Made by a program: the position numbers and the translations under genes. A stretch of DNA of 64,000 nucleotides from Crossiella sp. CA-258035. Its GTDB lineage: Bacteria; Actinomycetota; Actinomycetes; Mycobacteriales; Pseudonocardiaceae. Where the stretch lies: the NCBI RefSeq assembly GCF_030064675.1, contig NZ_CP116413.1, positions 7,221,501 through 7,285,500 of the forward strand, given 5' to 3'. Shown in pieces: positions 17,595-29,308 of this stretch (positions are counted from its first letter, which is position 1; each line of letters begins with the position of its first letter). The notes beneath the pieces are model-generated. The model did not search any database, was not told the origin of the DNA, and was given only the letters and a program-made list of their open reading frames with translations.

Positions 17595-17638
17595 GCCTAT
17601 TCCGTTTCCGTTTCAGTTCACTTGTCATCGGCAGGGTC

Positions 17639-18507
17639 ATGAATGCGACAAAGCAGACCGACGCGCCGCGCGCGCGTACACTTTCACAGTATTTCGAGCG
17701 AACCGCTCTTCGAATTCCGGACACCCCGGCGGTGGTGTGCGGCCCGGTCACGCTGACCTACCGCGAGCTGGACCGCGCGGCCAACCGGCTGGCCCATCGG
17801 CTGCGCGAACGGGGTATCGGCCGGGGTGACCCGGTGGGCATCCGGCTGCCCGATCGGGTGGACGAGTACGTGGCGCTGCTGGGCGTGCTCAAGGCGGGGG
17901 CGGCCTACCTGCCGCTGCCGCGGGGGTGTCCCACCACCGGTCTCCGGCTGACCGCCCTGGTCAGCGAGCCGGGCGAGGCGGAGGACGCGCCGCTGGTCGA
18001 GCTGCCCGCGACCGGCCCGGCGCACAGCCCCTCGGCGGACCTGGACCCCGCCGCGCCCTGCTACCTGTGCCGCCCGCGCGGCCTGGCCGGCATCCCGGCC
18101 ACGCACGCCTTCACCCACCAGGACGTGCTCACCTTCGTCCGGGTGGCCGCGCCGGGGCTGGGCGTACTGGCCGGGGACCGGGTCTTCCAGGGCACCCCGA
18201 TCAGCCAGGAGTTCCACCTGCACGAGCTGTGGCCGTGCTTCGTGGCCGGGGCCACCGTGGTGGCGCCCGCCGAGGGCGACCTGCCCGGACTGCTCGCCTC
18301 GGCGCGGGTGACCGTGTTCTGCGGCACCGGCGCGCAGCTGAGCGAGCTGCGCCCGGCCCCGGCCTCGGTGCGCGGCGTGCTGCTGCACGGCACCCCGCTG
18401 CCCGCGGAGCTGGTCCTCGACCTGCCGGGCAGCCGGGTTTTCAGCTGTTCCGGCCCCATCCGCGCCGCCAGTTGGGGGCGCGCCCGCAGTGGATCCAAGG
18501 AGACCTC

Positions 18508-18511
<4 letters not shown>
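17639..18511 (+). CDS. Truncated, degenerate adenylation-domain protein
   Basis: A 290-residue relative of the N-terminal subdomain of NRPS adenylation domains. Core A1 (LTYREL) and A2 ([13 protein letters not shown]) are good. The A3 ATP loop, usually YTSGTTGxPKG, is replaced by [15 protein letters not shown]. The A4 region aligns with that of the downstream synthetase ([20 protein letters not shown]) but lacks the key FDxS Asp. The protein stops at a decayed A5 (SCSGP), so A6-A10 and the catalytic lysine are absent. It cannot adenylate by itself. The frame is intact and its stop overlaps the aminotransferase GTG by 4 nt, which argues that it is still translated. It may be a structural partner of the synthetase or a recent relic. 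Confidence 0.75.
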
Positions 18512-19889
<1,378 letters not shown>

Positions 19890-19896
<7 letters not shown>

Positions 19897-22800
19897 CCGA
19901 ACCGGCGCTGATCGGCTCCGCGCACCCGGGGGAACCGCGCTGGCAGCCGGGGGAACGGCTGGAGCTGCTGTTCGAGCAGCAGTGCGACCGGCTGCGCCAG
20001 TCCGGCCGGGCCGGGCAGCTCGCGGTGGACACCGGCGAGACCACGCTGACCTACGACGAGCTGGACAGCCAGGCCAACCGGCTGGCCCGCCGCCTGCGCG
20101 CGCTGGGCGCACGGCCGGGCGAGCGGATCGCGCTGCTGGTGGACCGGCCGCGGCACGCCTACGCCGGGATGCTCGCGGTGCTCAAGCTCGGCGCCGCCTA
20201 CGTGCCGCTGGACGTGGCCTTCCCGGCCGACCGGCTGGCCTTCATCCTGGCCGACGCCGGCGCGACCTGGGCGCTCACGCTGTCCACCACCCGCGAACTC
20301 CTGTCCGATGTGGACGGTGTCGAGGTGGTCTGTGTGGACGAGCTGGACCTGGCCGGGGAGGACGGCGCGCGGCTGAGCCCGGCCGAGCGCGGCGACCCGG
20401 TGGACGACCTCTGCTACCTGATCTACACCTCGGGCACCACCGGGCGGCCCAAGGGGGTGGCCATCGAGCACGCCAGCATCTGCAACTTCGTCCGGGTGGC
20501 CGCCGGGCTGTACGGGCTGAGTCCGGCGGACCGGGTGTACCAGGGCATGACGCTGGCCTTCGACTTCTCGGTGGAGGAGATCTGGGTGCCCTGGCTGGCC
20601 GGGGCGACCCTGGTGCCCAAACCGGCCGGCGGCAGCCTGCTCGGCGCGGAGCTGTGGCAGTTCCTGCACGACCGCTCGGTGACCGCGCTGTGCTGCGTGC
20701 CCACCCTTCTGTCCACAGTGGACGAAGATCTGCCGGGCCTGCGGTTCCTGCTGGTCTCCGGCGAGGCCTGTCCGCCGGAGCTGATCGAGCGCTGGCACCG
20801 GCCGGATCGCCGGTTCCTCAACGTCTACGGGCCCACCGAGGCGACGGTCACCGCGACCTGGTCGGTGGTGCACCCGGAGCGCCCGGTGACCCTGGGCGTG
20901 CCGCTGCCGACCTACTCGGTGGTGATCCTGGACCCGGAGCAGCCGCGCGCGCTGCCGCACGGCGAGGCGGGCGAGATCGGCATCGCCGGGATCGGCCTGG
21001 CCCGCTGCTACCTGAACCGGCCGGAGCTGACCGCGCGGGCGTTCATCCCGGACTTCCTGGGCCTGCCGGGCAACCCGTCCGGCCGGATCTACCGGACCGG
21101 GGACCTGGGCCGGATCAACGCCGACGGCGAGATCGAGTACCACGGCCGGATCGACACCCAGGTCAAGATCCGCGGCTACCGGATCGAGCTGGCCGAGATC
21201 GAGTCGGTGCTGGCGCGGGCGCCGGGGGTGGCCCAGGCGGTGGTGGACACTTACCGGCCGGAACCCGGCGTGGTCGAGCTGGTGGGCTACTACCGCCCGC
21301 GCGCCGACGCGGAAACCGTGGACCAGCAGGCGGTCCGGGCACACCTGCGCGACCGCCTGCCCGCCTACATGGTCCCGGCCTACCTGGAACAGCTGGACAC
21401 CATCCCGATGACCGCCAGCGACAAGGCCGACCGCCGCAACCTGCCGCCGCCCAGCGGCCCGCGCGCACTGGCCGCCACCGGCGAGCACGTGCCCCCGGCC
21501 ACGCCCACCGAAGAACTGCTTGCCGACACCCTGGCCGAGGTGCTGCGCGTGGAGAAAGTGTCCACCTCCCACCACTTCTTCGACGACCTGGGCGCGGACT
21601 CGCTGCTGCTGGCCCGCTTCCGCGGCCGCCTGGCCGAACTGGCCGCGGTGTCCATGCGCGACATCTACCTGCATCCCACCGTGTCCGCGCTGGCCGCCCT
21701 CCTGGACGCCGCCGACCCGGCCCCGGCCGCCGCGCCGGAACCGGTGCCCGCGCCCAGGGGCAGCTCGCTGCGGTACGCGCTGTGCGGCTTCGCCCAGCTG
21801 CTGTTCTTCCTGGCCTACACCTACCTGAACGCGCTGGTGCTGAGCACCGGCCTGGACGTGGTCGGCGAGGGCCAGACGCTGGCCGAGACCTACCTGCTCG
21901 CGGTGGCGGTCACCGGCGGCGGCTTCCTGGCGCTGAGCCTGCTCCCGATCGCGGCGAAGTGGGTGCTGGTCGGGCGCTACCGGCCGGGCGAGTTCCCGTT
22001 GTGGGGACTGGGTTATCTGCGGTTCTGGGTGGTGAAGACGTTGCTGCGGGCCAACCCGCTGGTGCTCTTCGCCGGTTCGCCGGTGTACTCGCTGTACCTG
22101 CGGCTGCTCGGGGCCCGGATCGGCAGGCGGGTGGCGGTCTTCTCCCGCAACGTGCCGGCCTGCCCCGACCTGCTCACCATCGGCGAGGGCACGGTGATCC
22201 GCAAGGACTCCTTCTTCACCTGCCACCGGGTCCGCGCCGGCATGATCGAGACCGGCCCGGTGACCATCGGCGCGGACGCGGTGATCAGCGAGGGCACCGT
22301 GCTGGACATCGGCTCCACCATGGGCGACCGTGCCCAGCTCGGCCACGCCTCCTCCCTGCACACCGGCCAGTCGATCCCCGAGGACGAGCACTGGCACGGC
22401 TCCCCGGCCGAACCGTCCACAGTGGACTACCTCGCGGTCGCGCCCGCCCGCTGCGGCCGCGTCCGCCGCACGCTCTTCGGCCTCGCTCAGCTCCTGACCA
22501 TGCTGGCGCTGACCCTCCCCTTCACCCTGCTGGTGCTGGACCTGTGGCTGCCCGCGCTGCTGCCCTCCACCGACGCGCCACTGGGCAGCACCGCGTTCCT
22601 GCTCGGTCACCTGGGCACCGCCTCCGCGGTGTTCTTCGGCGGCGCGCTGGCCGGGCTGCTGCTGGTGACCACCCTGCCCCGGCTGCTGCACCGCATGATC
22701 AAGCCCGACACGGTCTACCCGCTGTACGGACTCCGCTATTCCTTGCAGCGCAGCGTGTCCCGCCTGACCAACCTGCGCTTCTACCACACCCTCTTCGGCG

Positions 22801-23924
22801 ACAGCTCCTACATCACCACCTACCTGCGCGCCCTGGGCTACGACCTGGGCCGGGTGATCCAGTCCGGCTCGAACTTCGGCGTCATGCAGAAGCACGAGTC
22901 GCCGTACCTGACCACGATCGGCCGCGGCACCATGGTCTCCGACGGCCTGTCCGCCATGAACGCCGAGTTCTCCAGCACCTCGTTCAAGATGGCCCGCGCC
23001 ACCCTGGGCGAACACAACTTCCTGGGCAACGTGATCTTCTACCCCTGGCGCAGCCGCACCGGCGACAACTGCCTGCTGGCCACCAAGGTCCTGGTCCCGG
23101 TGGACGGCCCGGTCCGCGAGAACACCGGCCTGCTCGGCTCCCCGCCGTTCGAGATCCCGCGCTCGGTCGACCGCGACCGCCAGTTCGACCACCTGCGCAC
23201 CGAGGAGGAGCTGAACCGGCGCCTGCCCCGCAAGAACCGCCACAACCTGCTCACCATGACCCTGTACCTGCTGACCCTCTGGTGCCACTTCGCGGTGGTC
23301 AGCCTGCTCGGCGTGCTCGGTGTCGAACTCCGCCCCGTCTTCGGCGAGCTCGCGCTGGCCACCGCCTCGGTGACCGCCGTGGCCTTCAGCGTCACCTACT
23401 TCATCCTCGTCGAACGAGCCAGCCTGGGCTTCCGCCGGTTGCGCCCCCGCCTGTGCTCGATCTACCAACCCCAGTTCTGGCAACACGAACGCTTCTGGAA
23501 ACTCTCCCCAGGCACCTACTACCGCCTCTTCAACGGCACCGCCTTCAAGGGCCTCATCTGGCGCCTGCTGGGCGCCAGGGTGGGCAAACGCCTCTACGAC
23601 GACGGCTGCGCCGCACCGGAGAAGAGCCTGGTGACCCTCGGCGACGACACGGTCCTCAACGTCGGCAGCACCATCCAGGGCCACTCCCTGGAGGACGGCA
23701 CCTTCAAGTCCGACCACATCGTGCTGGGCTCGGGCTGCACGGTCAGCACCGGCGGCTTCGTCCACTATGGAGTGTCCATTGGGGACGGTGCGGTGGTGGA
23801 GGCGGACGCCTTCGTGATGAAGGGCGAACAGCTCCCGGCAGGTGCCCGCTGGTGGGGCAACCCGGCCGGTCCCAAGCCTGCCGCCTCAGCTGGGAGGAGT
23901 GCCGTTGGGCCACAGGCAAGGTGA
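19890..23924 (+). CDS. Pls-type poly(amino acid) synthetase, probably poly-2,4-diaminobutyrate
   Basis: A 1344-residue single-module NRPS with the architecture of epsilon-poly-L-lysine synthetase (Pls, ~1319 aa). Adenylation domain ~25-520 (A3 [11 protein letters not shown] ~178, A4 [10 protein letters not shown]5 NVYGPTEA, A10 lysine in TASDKADR); carrier domain with LGADSLL, phosphopantetheine Ser571; then six membrane helices in three pairs (~627-695, ~861-930, ~1119-1178) separating three related soluble domains (~737-845, ~948-1094, ~1184-1327). These contain hexapeptide-like turns such as [13 protein letters not shown]. There is no thioesterase or condensation domain, as in Pls. By-eye pocket residues D-F-E-C-L-S-V-V-T-K keep the amino-acid Asp and add Glu, which suits a cationic side chain. 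The coupled aminotransferase points to diaminobutyrate. Confidence 0.85.
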
Positions 23925-24410
23925 CACCCCGCCGAGGTACAACTCCCCCAGGTCGTTGCCTTCAAGGCTGAACCGGAACTCATCCGGTTCCTGCTGCACC
24001 CACAGGTACCAGTCCTTCGGGCGGGAGTCGTGCAGCACCTTGTAGCCGTTGCGGGTCCAGAAGCCGTGGAGCGCATCGAAGTACTCGTTGAACTTCGCCG
24101 GGTCCAGATCATGGATCTGGTAGCCGACTGACACCTGGACCCGCCCTTGCGCACCGTGGTCGGATGGCAGGTCGCAGGGGGACGTGCTGATCTCCTCGCT
24201 GCCGGTGTCCACCAGGCGCGCATGAGCGGGCAGGTGCGCGGCGGCCTGCCGCACGTACTCCTCGGCCCGGCGGGCACCCTCCGCCGCGGTGATGGTCGGC
24301 TGCATCCCTCTCCTGCTCCACTGGTAGACGTACACACCCACCCCTGCCACCAGCACCACGGCGATCACCACACCGAGGAGCCGGCGCCTAGTCCGTCGGC
24401 TGACCGGCAA
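23886..24410 (-). CDS. Single-span membrane protein of unknown function
   Basis: A 174-residue protein: a short basic N-terminus (SRRTRRRL), one membrane helix (~residues 12-32) and a ~140-residue outside domain with [10 protein letters not shown] and tryptophan-rich [12 protein letters not shown] do not recognise the family. The likely start is the TTG at 24410, with GGGGAGGG about 4 nt upstream; it overlaps the upstream hydrolase gene by 23 nt. Its 3' end overlaps the convergent synthetase gene by 39 nt. It belongs with the two upstream ESX-like genes (26354 to 23886), where such anchored proteins are common companions. Confidence 0.65.
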   Translation of the reverse strand: MPVSRRTRRRLLGVVIAVVLVAGVGVYVYQWSRRGMQPTITAAEGARRAEEYVRQAAAHLPAHARLVDTGSEEISTSPCDLPSDHGAQGRVQVSVGYQIHDLDPAKFNEYFDALHGFWTRNGYKVLHDSRPKDWYLWVQQEPDEFRFSLEGNDLGELYLGGVSPCLWPNGTPPS

Positions 24411-26061
24411 TGACCCTCCCCATGTTCCGCAACGACCTGTTGCGGTCTTCCCAATACTCGTTGTGTGCCGCCTCGCTGAGCCCTCCGGCATCGCCCAGGC
24501 CAGGAGTGCCGGGGTCCGAGGTGAACACCTTGCCGCCGAACCCGGGCGTCGCCGGGTCGGGACCGTGCGGGTCGATGTTCAGACCGCCGCCCGGCGACAC
24601 CGGTCCGGGGACCATCGGGTCGGGCACGCCGGGCGGCGCCCCGCCCACGCCCATCGGCATGTTGGTGACCTTGATGATGTCGTGCTGGGCAACGCTGGCG
24701 TGCACGCGGTCCGGCGGCAGGTTCAGCTGGTCAGCCCGCTCGACACCGACCCCGGGGCTGCCGATGAAGACCACATCGTCGGCCTTGATCCCCAGATCGC
24801 GGGCGGTGTGCCCGACCACGGTGGAGCCGTAGCTGTGCCCGACGACGGTGTTGTGCGACGGCTCGCCCTCGTGCGTGACGCGCAGGCCGTCCTGGAACCG
24901 GGCCAGGTCGGCTCGAGCGTTGTCCGCGAAGCTGTCTTGGGCCGCCTCGGGGACGAGGCTCTGCGGGGCGTCATAGCCGACCCAGCTGATCACCGAGGTC
25001 GACGGCGATCCGGCCCGCGCTGCCGCGTGGGCCATGGCATCGGCGTGGTTGAGGTAGTTCGCGCCCCCGGCAAGACTGGCAAAGGTGCCCGGCACAAGTG
25101 TGGCCACGTTCGCCGCCCGGTCCGGATCGCCCATTGCCACCACCGCCCGTCCCTTGCCGTCGGCACTGACTCGAAGCAGGAACGGCGGGGGACGTTCCTT
25201 GCTCGGCGGGGTGGCAAGTCGCGCGGCGATGGCGTCCAGGCCGGTGAGTTTGCTCCGCAGGTCCACCAACCGCTTCTCGTCATCCGGTGTCCGGTGCGCC
25301 TTGGCCTCCAGCCGCGTCCGCTCCTCCGCCAGGCTCGCCCGCAACCCCGCCAGCACCACCCGGTTCGCCCGGTCCCGCACCACCGCCGGGATCCCGTCCA
25401 GCGCCCCGATCCGGGCCCCGTCACTGGCCAGCAACGACTCCCGGTCAGCGATGCTCAAGCCGTCCCACCACCGCTTCACTTCGGCCGGAGACGTGCCCGC
25501 GGCCGGAATCGTGGCGCTCAGCGAGGTGCACACCTGGATGCCGCCAGGCGCGATGCCGGTGGCCTCCTGGGTGAGGCGGCGCAGTGCGGCGGCGGCCTCG
25601 GCGTCCACGGTGGCGGCCTGGCGGAGGGTGTCGCGCAGGGTGGTGGTCAGCTCGGCGCACAGCTGTGCCCGGTTCGGGCGGCCCGGTTGCGGCGGGATGG
25701 CCACGACCACCGCGTCATCGGTGACCTGGCCGTCGCTGGAGACGCGCAGCCGGTTGGCGTGCGCGGTGGCCAGCGCGGCGCGCAGTGACTCCTGCAACCT
25801 GGTCAGCCGTTCGCCCGCGTCCCGCAGCACCGGCGGGATGCCGCCGAGCCCCTTGGCCAGCTCGTCCAGGCGGCCGCGCTGACCACCGAGCTGCTGCTTG
25901 GCCGTCTCCGCCGCCGCGCCGCGCCACTCGCCCAGGCCGCGCAGGGCGTCAGTGACCTCCTCGGCGCGGGTGGTCATCGAGGTCGCCAGGTCCTGCCAGC
26001 GGCGCGCGGCGCGGGTGAACACCGTGGGTTCGGCCTCGCGCAGTTCGTCGACCGTGGTCAT
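24388..26061 (-). CDS. WXG-type protein fused to DUF1023 alpha/beta hydrolase
   Basis: A 557-residue protein. The N-terminal ~100 residues are helical and include GLGEWRGAAAE, a WXG-like turn. A coiled region follows. The C-terminal part (~310-500) is a DUF1023-type alpha/beta hydrolase with nucleophile motif VVGHSYGSTVVG, a possible acid in VVFIGSPGVGVERAD and a His in VAQHDIIKV. Such proteins are thought to use ESX export; the substrate is unknown. The last ~60 residues are Gly/Pro-rich. The ATG at 26061 overlaps the upstream WXG-like gene by 4 nt. It could be a secreted lipase/esterase or a toxin-like effector. Confidence 0.78.
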   Translation of the reverse strand: MTTVDELREAEPTVFTRAARRWQDLATSMTTRAEEVTDALRGLGEWRGAAAETAKQQLGGQRGRLDELAKGLGGIPPVLRDAGERLTRLQESLRAALATAHANRLRVSSDGQVTDDAVVVAIPPQPGRPNRAQLCAELTTTLRDTLRQAATVDAEAAAALRRLTQEATGIAPGGIQVCTSLSATIPAAGTSPAEVKRWWDGLSIADRESLLASDGARIGALDGIPAVVRDRANRVVLAGLRASLAEERTRLEAKAHRTPDDEKRLVDLRSKLTGLDAIAARLATPPSKERPPPFLLRVSADGKGRAVVAMGDPDRAANVATLVPGTFASLAGGANYLNHADAMAHAAARAGSPSTSVISWVGYDAPQSLVPEAAQDSFADNARADLARFQDGLRVTHEGEPSHNTVVGHSYGSTVVGHTARDLGIKADDVVFIGSPGVGVERADQLNLPPDRVHASVAQHDIIKVTNMPMGVGGAPPGVPDPMVPGPVSPGGGLNIDPHGPDPATPGFGGKVFTSDPGTPGLGDAGGLSEAAHNEYWEDRNRSLRNMGRVIAGQPTD

Positions 26062-26354
26062 CGCGGCAACCCGGCCCGCGCGGCAGCCTCCGCCTCGGCG
26101 TAGGTCCGGGCGTTGAGCTCCAGGTTGTCGCCGGCCACGGCGAGCTTGGTGGCGACCGCGGTGAGGGCCCGCGCCCAGGTGTCCTCGCACTGCGCCAGGG
26201 CCTGGGCCAGTGCGAAGGACGTGTTCGCCGCCGCGTCGCCGTCCTGCGCGCCGCTGTTGGCGCGGATGTCCCGGTGGGCCTGGTCGGCGGTGGCGAGCAG
26301 GTCCCGTCCCACCTTGGTGAGCTGGTCCGCCGTGACCGCGAGCTTCCCCGTCAA
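26058..26354 (-). CDS. WXG100/EspC-like protein
   Basis: A 98-residue alpha-helical protein with a mid-chain DTWARAL and a C-terminal YAEAE that fits the YxxxE export signal. The start is a TTG at 26354 with AAGGGGGG just upstream. It overlaps the hydrolase gene by 4 nt and is presumably its ESX partner. It belongs to the same broad family as the product of 2007-2318. Confidence 0.7.
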   Translation of the reverse strand: MTGKLAVTADQLTKVGRDLLATADQAHRDIRANSGAQDGDAAANTSFALAQALAQCEDTWARALTAVATKLAVAGDNLELNARTYAEAEAAARAGLPR

Positions 26355-26379
26355 GGTTCCCCCCTTGATCGCTCCTCCC

Positions 26380-26414
26380 AGCGACCGTAGCAGCGGCTAC
26401 CCGGAACGGTCGCT
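26380..26414 (-). terminator. Hairpin terminator after hisI
   Basis: AGCGACCGT (26380-26388) pairs with ACGGTCGCT (26406-26414), starting 3 nt after the hisI stop. It separates the his operon from the ESX-like genes on the same strand. Confidence 0.65.
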
Positions 26415-26416
26415 AC

Positions 26417-26767
26417 TCAGTCCCCCGTCTGGAGGAGCACGTCCGCGTCGAAACAGGTCCGCTCACCCGTGTGGCAGGCCGCGCCGACCTGGTCGACCAC
26501 CAGCAGCAAGGTGTCGCCATCGCAGTCCAGGCGGACCTCGTGCACGTGCTGGGTGTGGCCGGAGGTCTCGCCCTTGACCCAGTAGGACTGCCTGCTGCGG
26601 GAGAAGTAGGTGGCCTTGCGGGTGGTGAGCGTGCGGTGCAGGGCCTCGTCGTCCATCCAGGCGACCATCAGCACCTCGCCGGTGCCGCGCTGCTGGGCGA
26701 CCGCGCACACCAGGCCGTCGGCGTTGCGCTTGAGCCGGGCGGCCAGCGCCGGGTCGAGCGGGCTCAT
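26417..26767 (-). CDS. hisI: Phosphoribosyl-AMP cyclohydrolase
   Basis: A 116-residue zinc enzyme catalysing the third step of histidine synthesis, opening the purine ring of phosphoribosyl-AMP. Motifs: [32 protein letters not shown], the metal-binding LDCDGDTLL and the zinc cysteines in [10 protein letters not shown]. The start is the ATG at 26767, overlapping hisF by 4 nt. HisE, which acts before it, is not fused and is not in the window. Confidence 0.95.
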   Translation of the reverse strand: MSPLDPALAARLKRNADGLVCAVAQQRGTGEVLMVAWMDDEALHRTLTTRKATYFSRSRQSYWVKGETSGHTQHVHEVRLDCDGDTLLLVVDQVGAACHTGERTCFDADVLLQTGD

Positions 26768-27537
26768 CGAACCGTCACCCCCGCCGCCCGCAGCGCGTCC
26801 TTGACCTCGCTGATCCGCAACTGTCCGAAGTGGAACACACTGGCCGCCAGCACCGCGTCCGCCCCGGCTTCGACCGCGGGTGGGAAGTGCTCCACCGCGC
26901 CGGCCCCGCCGCTGGCGATCAGCGGCACGTCGATCACCTTGCGCACCGCCCTGATCAGCTCCAGGTCGAACCCGGCCTTGGTGCCGTCGGCGTCCATCGA
27001 GTTGAGCAGCACCTCGCCCACGCCGAGCTCCTGCCCGCGCGCGGACCACTCGATCGCGTCGATCCCGGTGCCGGTGCGCCCACCGTGCGTGGTCACCTCG
27101 AACCCCGACGGCGTGGGCTGACCGCCCTCGGGCACCCGGCGGGCGTCCACCGAGAGCACCACGCACTGCGCGCCGAACCGCTCGGCGGCCTCGCGCAGCA
27201 GCTCCGGGCGGGCGATGGCGGCGGTGTTGAAGCTGACCTTGTCCGCGCCCGCGCGCAGCAGCTTGTCCACGTCCTCCACGCTGCGCACCCCGCCGCCGAC
27301 GGTGAGCGGGATGAACACCTGCTCCGCAGTGCGCCGGACCACGTCGTAGGTGGTCTCCCGGTTGCCGGAGGAGGCGGTCACGTCCAGGAAGGTGAGCTCG
27401 TCGGCATGCTCGGCGTCGTAGGCGGTGGCCAGCGCCACGGGGTCACCCGCGTCGACGAGGTTGGTGAAGTTGACACCCTTGACCACCCGGCCCCGGTCCA
27501 CGTCCAGGCAGGGGATCACACGAACAGCGACGGACAT
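26764..27537 (-). CDS. hisF: Imidazole glycerol phosphate synthase, cyclase subunit
   Basis: A 257-residue TIM-barrel that, with HisH, makes imidazole glycerol phosphate and AICAR. Catalytic Asp residues are in [14 protein letters not shown] and [10 protein letters not shown]. Phosphate loops VGGGVRS and ASGGAGA are intact. Its ATG is preceded by a TAGGCT -10 at 6 nt and no ribosome site, so the message is probably leaderless and hisF-hisI can be transcribed separately from hisH-priA. Confidence 0.95.
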   Translation of the reverse strand: MSVAVRVIPCLDVDRGRVVKGVNFTNLVDAGDPVALATAYDAEHADELTFLDVTASSGNRETTYDVVRRTAEQVFIPLTVGGGVRSVEDVDKLLRAGADKVSFNTAAIARPELLREAAERFGAQCVVLSVDARRVPEGGQPTPSGFEVTTHGGRTGTGIDAIEWSARGQELGVGEVLLNSMDADGTKAGFDLELIRAVRKVIDVPLIASGGAGAVEHFPPAVEAGADAVLAASVFHFGQLRISEVKDALRAAGVTVR

Positions 27538-27543
27538 GCCGAC

Positions 27544-27553
27544 AGCCTAGGCT
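27544..27553. promoter_or_regulatory. Palindromic AGCCTAGGCT giving back-to-back -10 elements
   Basis: The 10-bp perfect palindrome reads TAGGCT on both strands. On the plus strand it ends 7 nt before GTG 27561, and on the minus strand 6 nt before ATG 27537. One sequence therefore seems to serve as the -10 for two divergent, leaderless genes. Confidence 0.55.
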
Positions 27554-27560
27554 GAGGCCC

Positions 27561-27926
27561 GTGACCAGCGATCTGAGGTCGGCCAAGTACCTGTTGCTCA
27601 CCACCTTCCGCCGCGACGGCACCCCGGTGGACACCCCGGTCTGGGTGGTCGCCGAGGGCGAGGTGCTCTACGCCTGGTCGAACGCGGAGGCTGGCAAGGT
27701 CAAGCGGTTGCGGCGGGACGGCGCGGTGCGGGTGGCGCCGTGCACGGTGCGCGGGAAGCAGACCGGGCCGGCGGTGCCCGCGACCGCGACGCTGACCGAC
27801 GCCGAGGGCACCGCCGAGGTGGTCCGGATGATCAACAAGAAGTACGGCCTGCTCGGCCGCCTGACCACGCTGCGGGCCAAGCCGGATGCCGGTCGCACGA
27901 TCGGCATCCGGATCACGCTGGACTAG
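27561..27926 (+). CDS. PPOX-class F420-dependent oxidoreductase
   Basis: A 121-residue split-beta-barrel flavin/deazaflavin enzyme. The N-terminus [25 protein letters not shown] and the [18 protein letters not shown] segment are typical of the small F420-binding PPOX group; the substrate is unknown. It is inserted within the his genes on the opposite strand, leaderless from the palindromic -10, and its TAG stop overlaps the priA stop (CTAG). The small size is normal for the family. Confidence 0.85.
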   Translation: MTSDLRSAKYLLLTTFRRDGTPVDTPVWVVAEGEVLYAWSNAEAGKVKRLRRDGAVRVAPCTVRGKQTGPAVPATATLTDAEGTAEVVRMINKKYGLLGRLTTLRAKPDAGRTIGIRITLD

Positions 27927-28654
27927 CGGACCGCGGCCAGCGCCTCGGGCAGGGTGAACGCGCCCGCGTAGAGCGCCTTGCCCACGATCGAGCCCTCCAC
28001 GCCCAGCGGCCCGAGCTCGGCCAGCGCGACCAGGTCGGCGACGCTGGACACGCCGCCGGAGGCGATCACCGGGGCGTCGGTGCGGGCGCAGACCTCGCGC
28101 AGCAGGTCCAGGTTGGGGCCCTTGAGGGTGCCGTCCTTGCTCACGTCGGTGACCACGTAGCGCGGGCAGCCGTCCCGGTCCAGCCTGGCCAGCACCTCCC
28201 ACAGGTCGCCGCCGTCGGTGGTCCAGCCACGGGCGGCCACCCGGTGCCCGGCCTCGGTGATCCGCACGTCCAGGCCGACCGCGATCTTCTCGCCGTGCTC
28301 GGCGATCGCGCGGGCGCACCAGGCCGGGTCCTCCAGCGCGGCGGTGCCCAGGTTGACCCTGGCGCAGCCGGTGGCCAGCGCCGCCTTGAGCGAGTCGTCG
28401 TCGCGGATGCCGCCGGAGAGCTCCACCTTGACGTCCAGGCGCTCGACCACCCCGGCCAGCAGCTCGCGGTTGCTGCCCCGGCCGAAGGCCGCGTCCAGGT
28501 CGACCAGATGGATCCACTCGGCGCCGCCGTCCTGCCAGGCCAGCGCGGCCTCCCACGGGTCACCGTAGGAGGTCTCGGTGCCTGCCTCGCCCTGAACCAG
28601 GCGGACAGCCTTGCCTTCGGCCACATCAACGGCCGGGAGCAGCGTGAACGTCAC
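27923..28654 (-). CDS. priA: Bifunctional HisA/TrpF isomerase
   Basis: A 243-residue TIM-barrel of the actinobacterial PriA type, isomerising both ProFAR (histidine) and PRA (tryptophan). Features: [15 protein letters not shown] (catalytic Asp), [13 protein letters not shown], the second catalytic Asp in [16 protein letters not shown], and ASGGVSS. The absence of trpF beside the trp genes in this window supports the dual role. The GTG at 28654 lies 6 nt after a TAGGCT -10 that overlaps the hisH stop, so it may have its own leaderless promoter. Confidence 0.93.
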   Translation of the reverse strand: MTFTLLPAVDVAEGKAVRLVQGEAGTETSYGDPWEAALAWQDGGAEWIHLVDLDAAFGRGSNRELLAGVVERLDVKVELSGGIRDDDSLKAALATGCARVNLGTAALEDPAWCARAIAEHGEKIAVGLDVRITEAGHRVAARGWTTDGGDLWEVLARLDRDGCPRYVVTDVSKDGTLKGPNLDLLREVCARTDAPVIASGGVSSVADLVALAELGPLGVEGSIVGKALYAGAFTLPEALAAVR

Positions 28655-28660
28655 CGGTAA

Positions 28661-28666
28661 AGCCTA
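28661..28666 (-). promoter_or_regulatory. -10 element TAGGCT before priA
   Basis: TAGGCT lies exactly 6 nt before the priA GTG and overlaps the hisH stop codon (TAG, 28664-28666). This suggests an internal leaderless promoter in the his cluster. Confidence 0.45.
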
Positions 28667-29296
28667 AACGACGGACTTGAGCCAGTTCTCCAGCAGGTGC
28701 GCCCCGGCGTCCCCGGACTTCTCCGGGTGGAACTGGGTGGCCGACAGCGGCCCGTTCTCCACCGCCGCCACGAAGTCCTCGCCGTGGTGCGCCCAGGTCA
28801 CCAGCGGCTCGGGCAGCGGCGGCTCGGGGGCCAGGGTCCACTCGCGCACGCCGTAGGAGTGCACGAAGTAGAACCGGTCGTCCGCCGCCAGCCCGGCGAA
28901 CAGGGTGCTGGCCTCAGGGGCGCGGACGGTGTTCCAGCCCATGTGCGGCAGCACCGGCGCGTTGAGCCGCTCCACCGTGCCCGGCCACTCCCCGCAGCCC
29001 TGCGCCTCGATGCCGTGCTCGACGCCCTTCTCGAACAGGATCTGCAAGCCGACGCAGATGCCCAGCACCGGCCGCCCGCCGGCCAGCCGCTGGCCGATGA
29101 CCTTCTCGCCATGGACCTTCCGCAGCCCGTCCATGCAGGCCGCGAACGCGCCGACGCCGGGCACCACGAGCCCGTCGGCGGCCTCGGCCGCCTTCGGGTC
29201 CGCGGTCACCTCGACCTGGGCGCCGACCCGGCGCAGGGCGCGTTCGGCGGAGCGGATGTTGCCGAATCCGTAGTCCAGTACGACGACGCTGGTCAC
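28664..29296 (-). CDS. hisH: Imidazole glycerol phosphate synthase, glutaminase subunit
   Basis: A 210-residue class I glutamine amidotransferase that feeds ammonia to HisF. Cysteine nucleophile in [11 protein letters not shown]; catalytic His-Glu in [12 protein letters not shown]; oxyanion region VPGVGAF. I choose the GTG at 29296 because TAGGCT ends 6 nt upstream, the spacing seen for other leaderless genes here; the GTG at 29302 directly abuts that element. Ends 9 nt before priA. Confidence 0.94.
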   Translation of the reverse strand: MTSVVVLDYGFGNIRSAERALRRVGAQVEVTADPKAAEAADGLVVPGVGAFAACMDGLRKVHGEKVIGQRLAGGRPVLGICVGLQILFEKGVEHGIEAQGCGEWPGTVERLNAPVLPHMGWNTVRAPEASTLFAGLAADDRFYFVHSYGVREWTLAPEPPLPEPLVTWAHHGEDFVAAVENGPLSATQFHPEKSGDAGAHLLENWLKSVV

Positions 29297-29302
29297 GGCC
29301 AC

Positions 29303-29308
29303 AGCCTA
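29303..29308 (-). promoter_or_regulatory. -10 element TAGGCT before hisH
   Basis: TAGGCT ends 6 nt before GTG 29296 and overlaps the stop of the transketolase gene. It would let hisH-priA be transcribed independently of the inserted transketolase genes. Confidence 0.45.
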
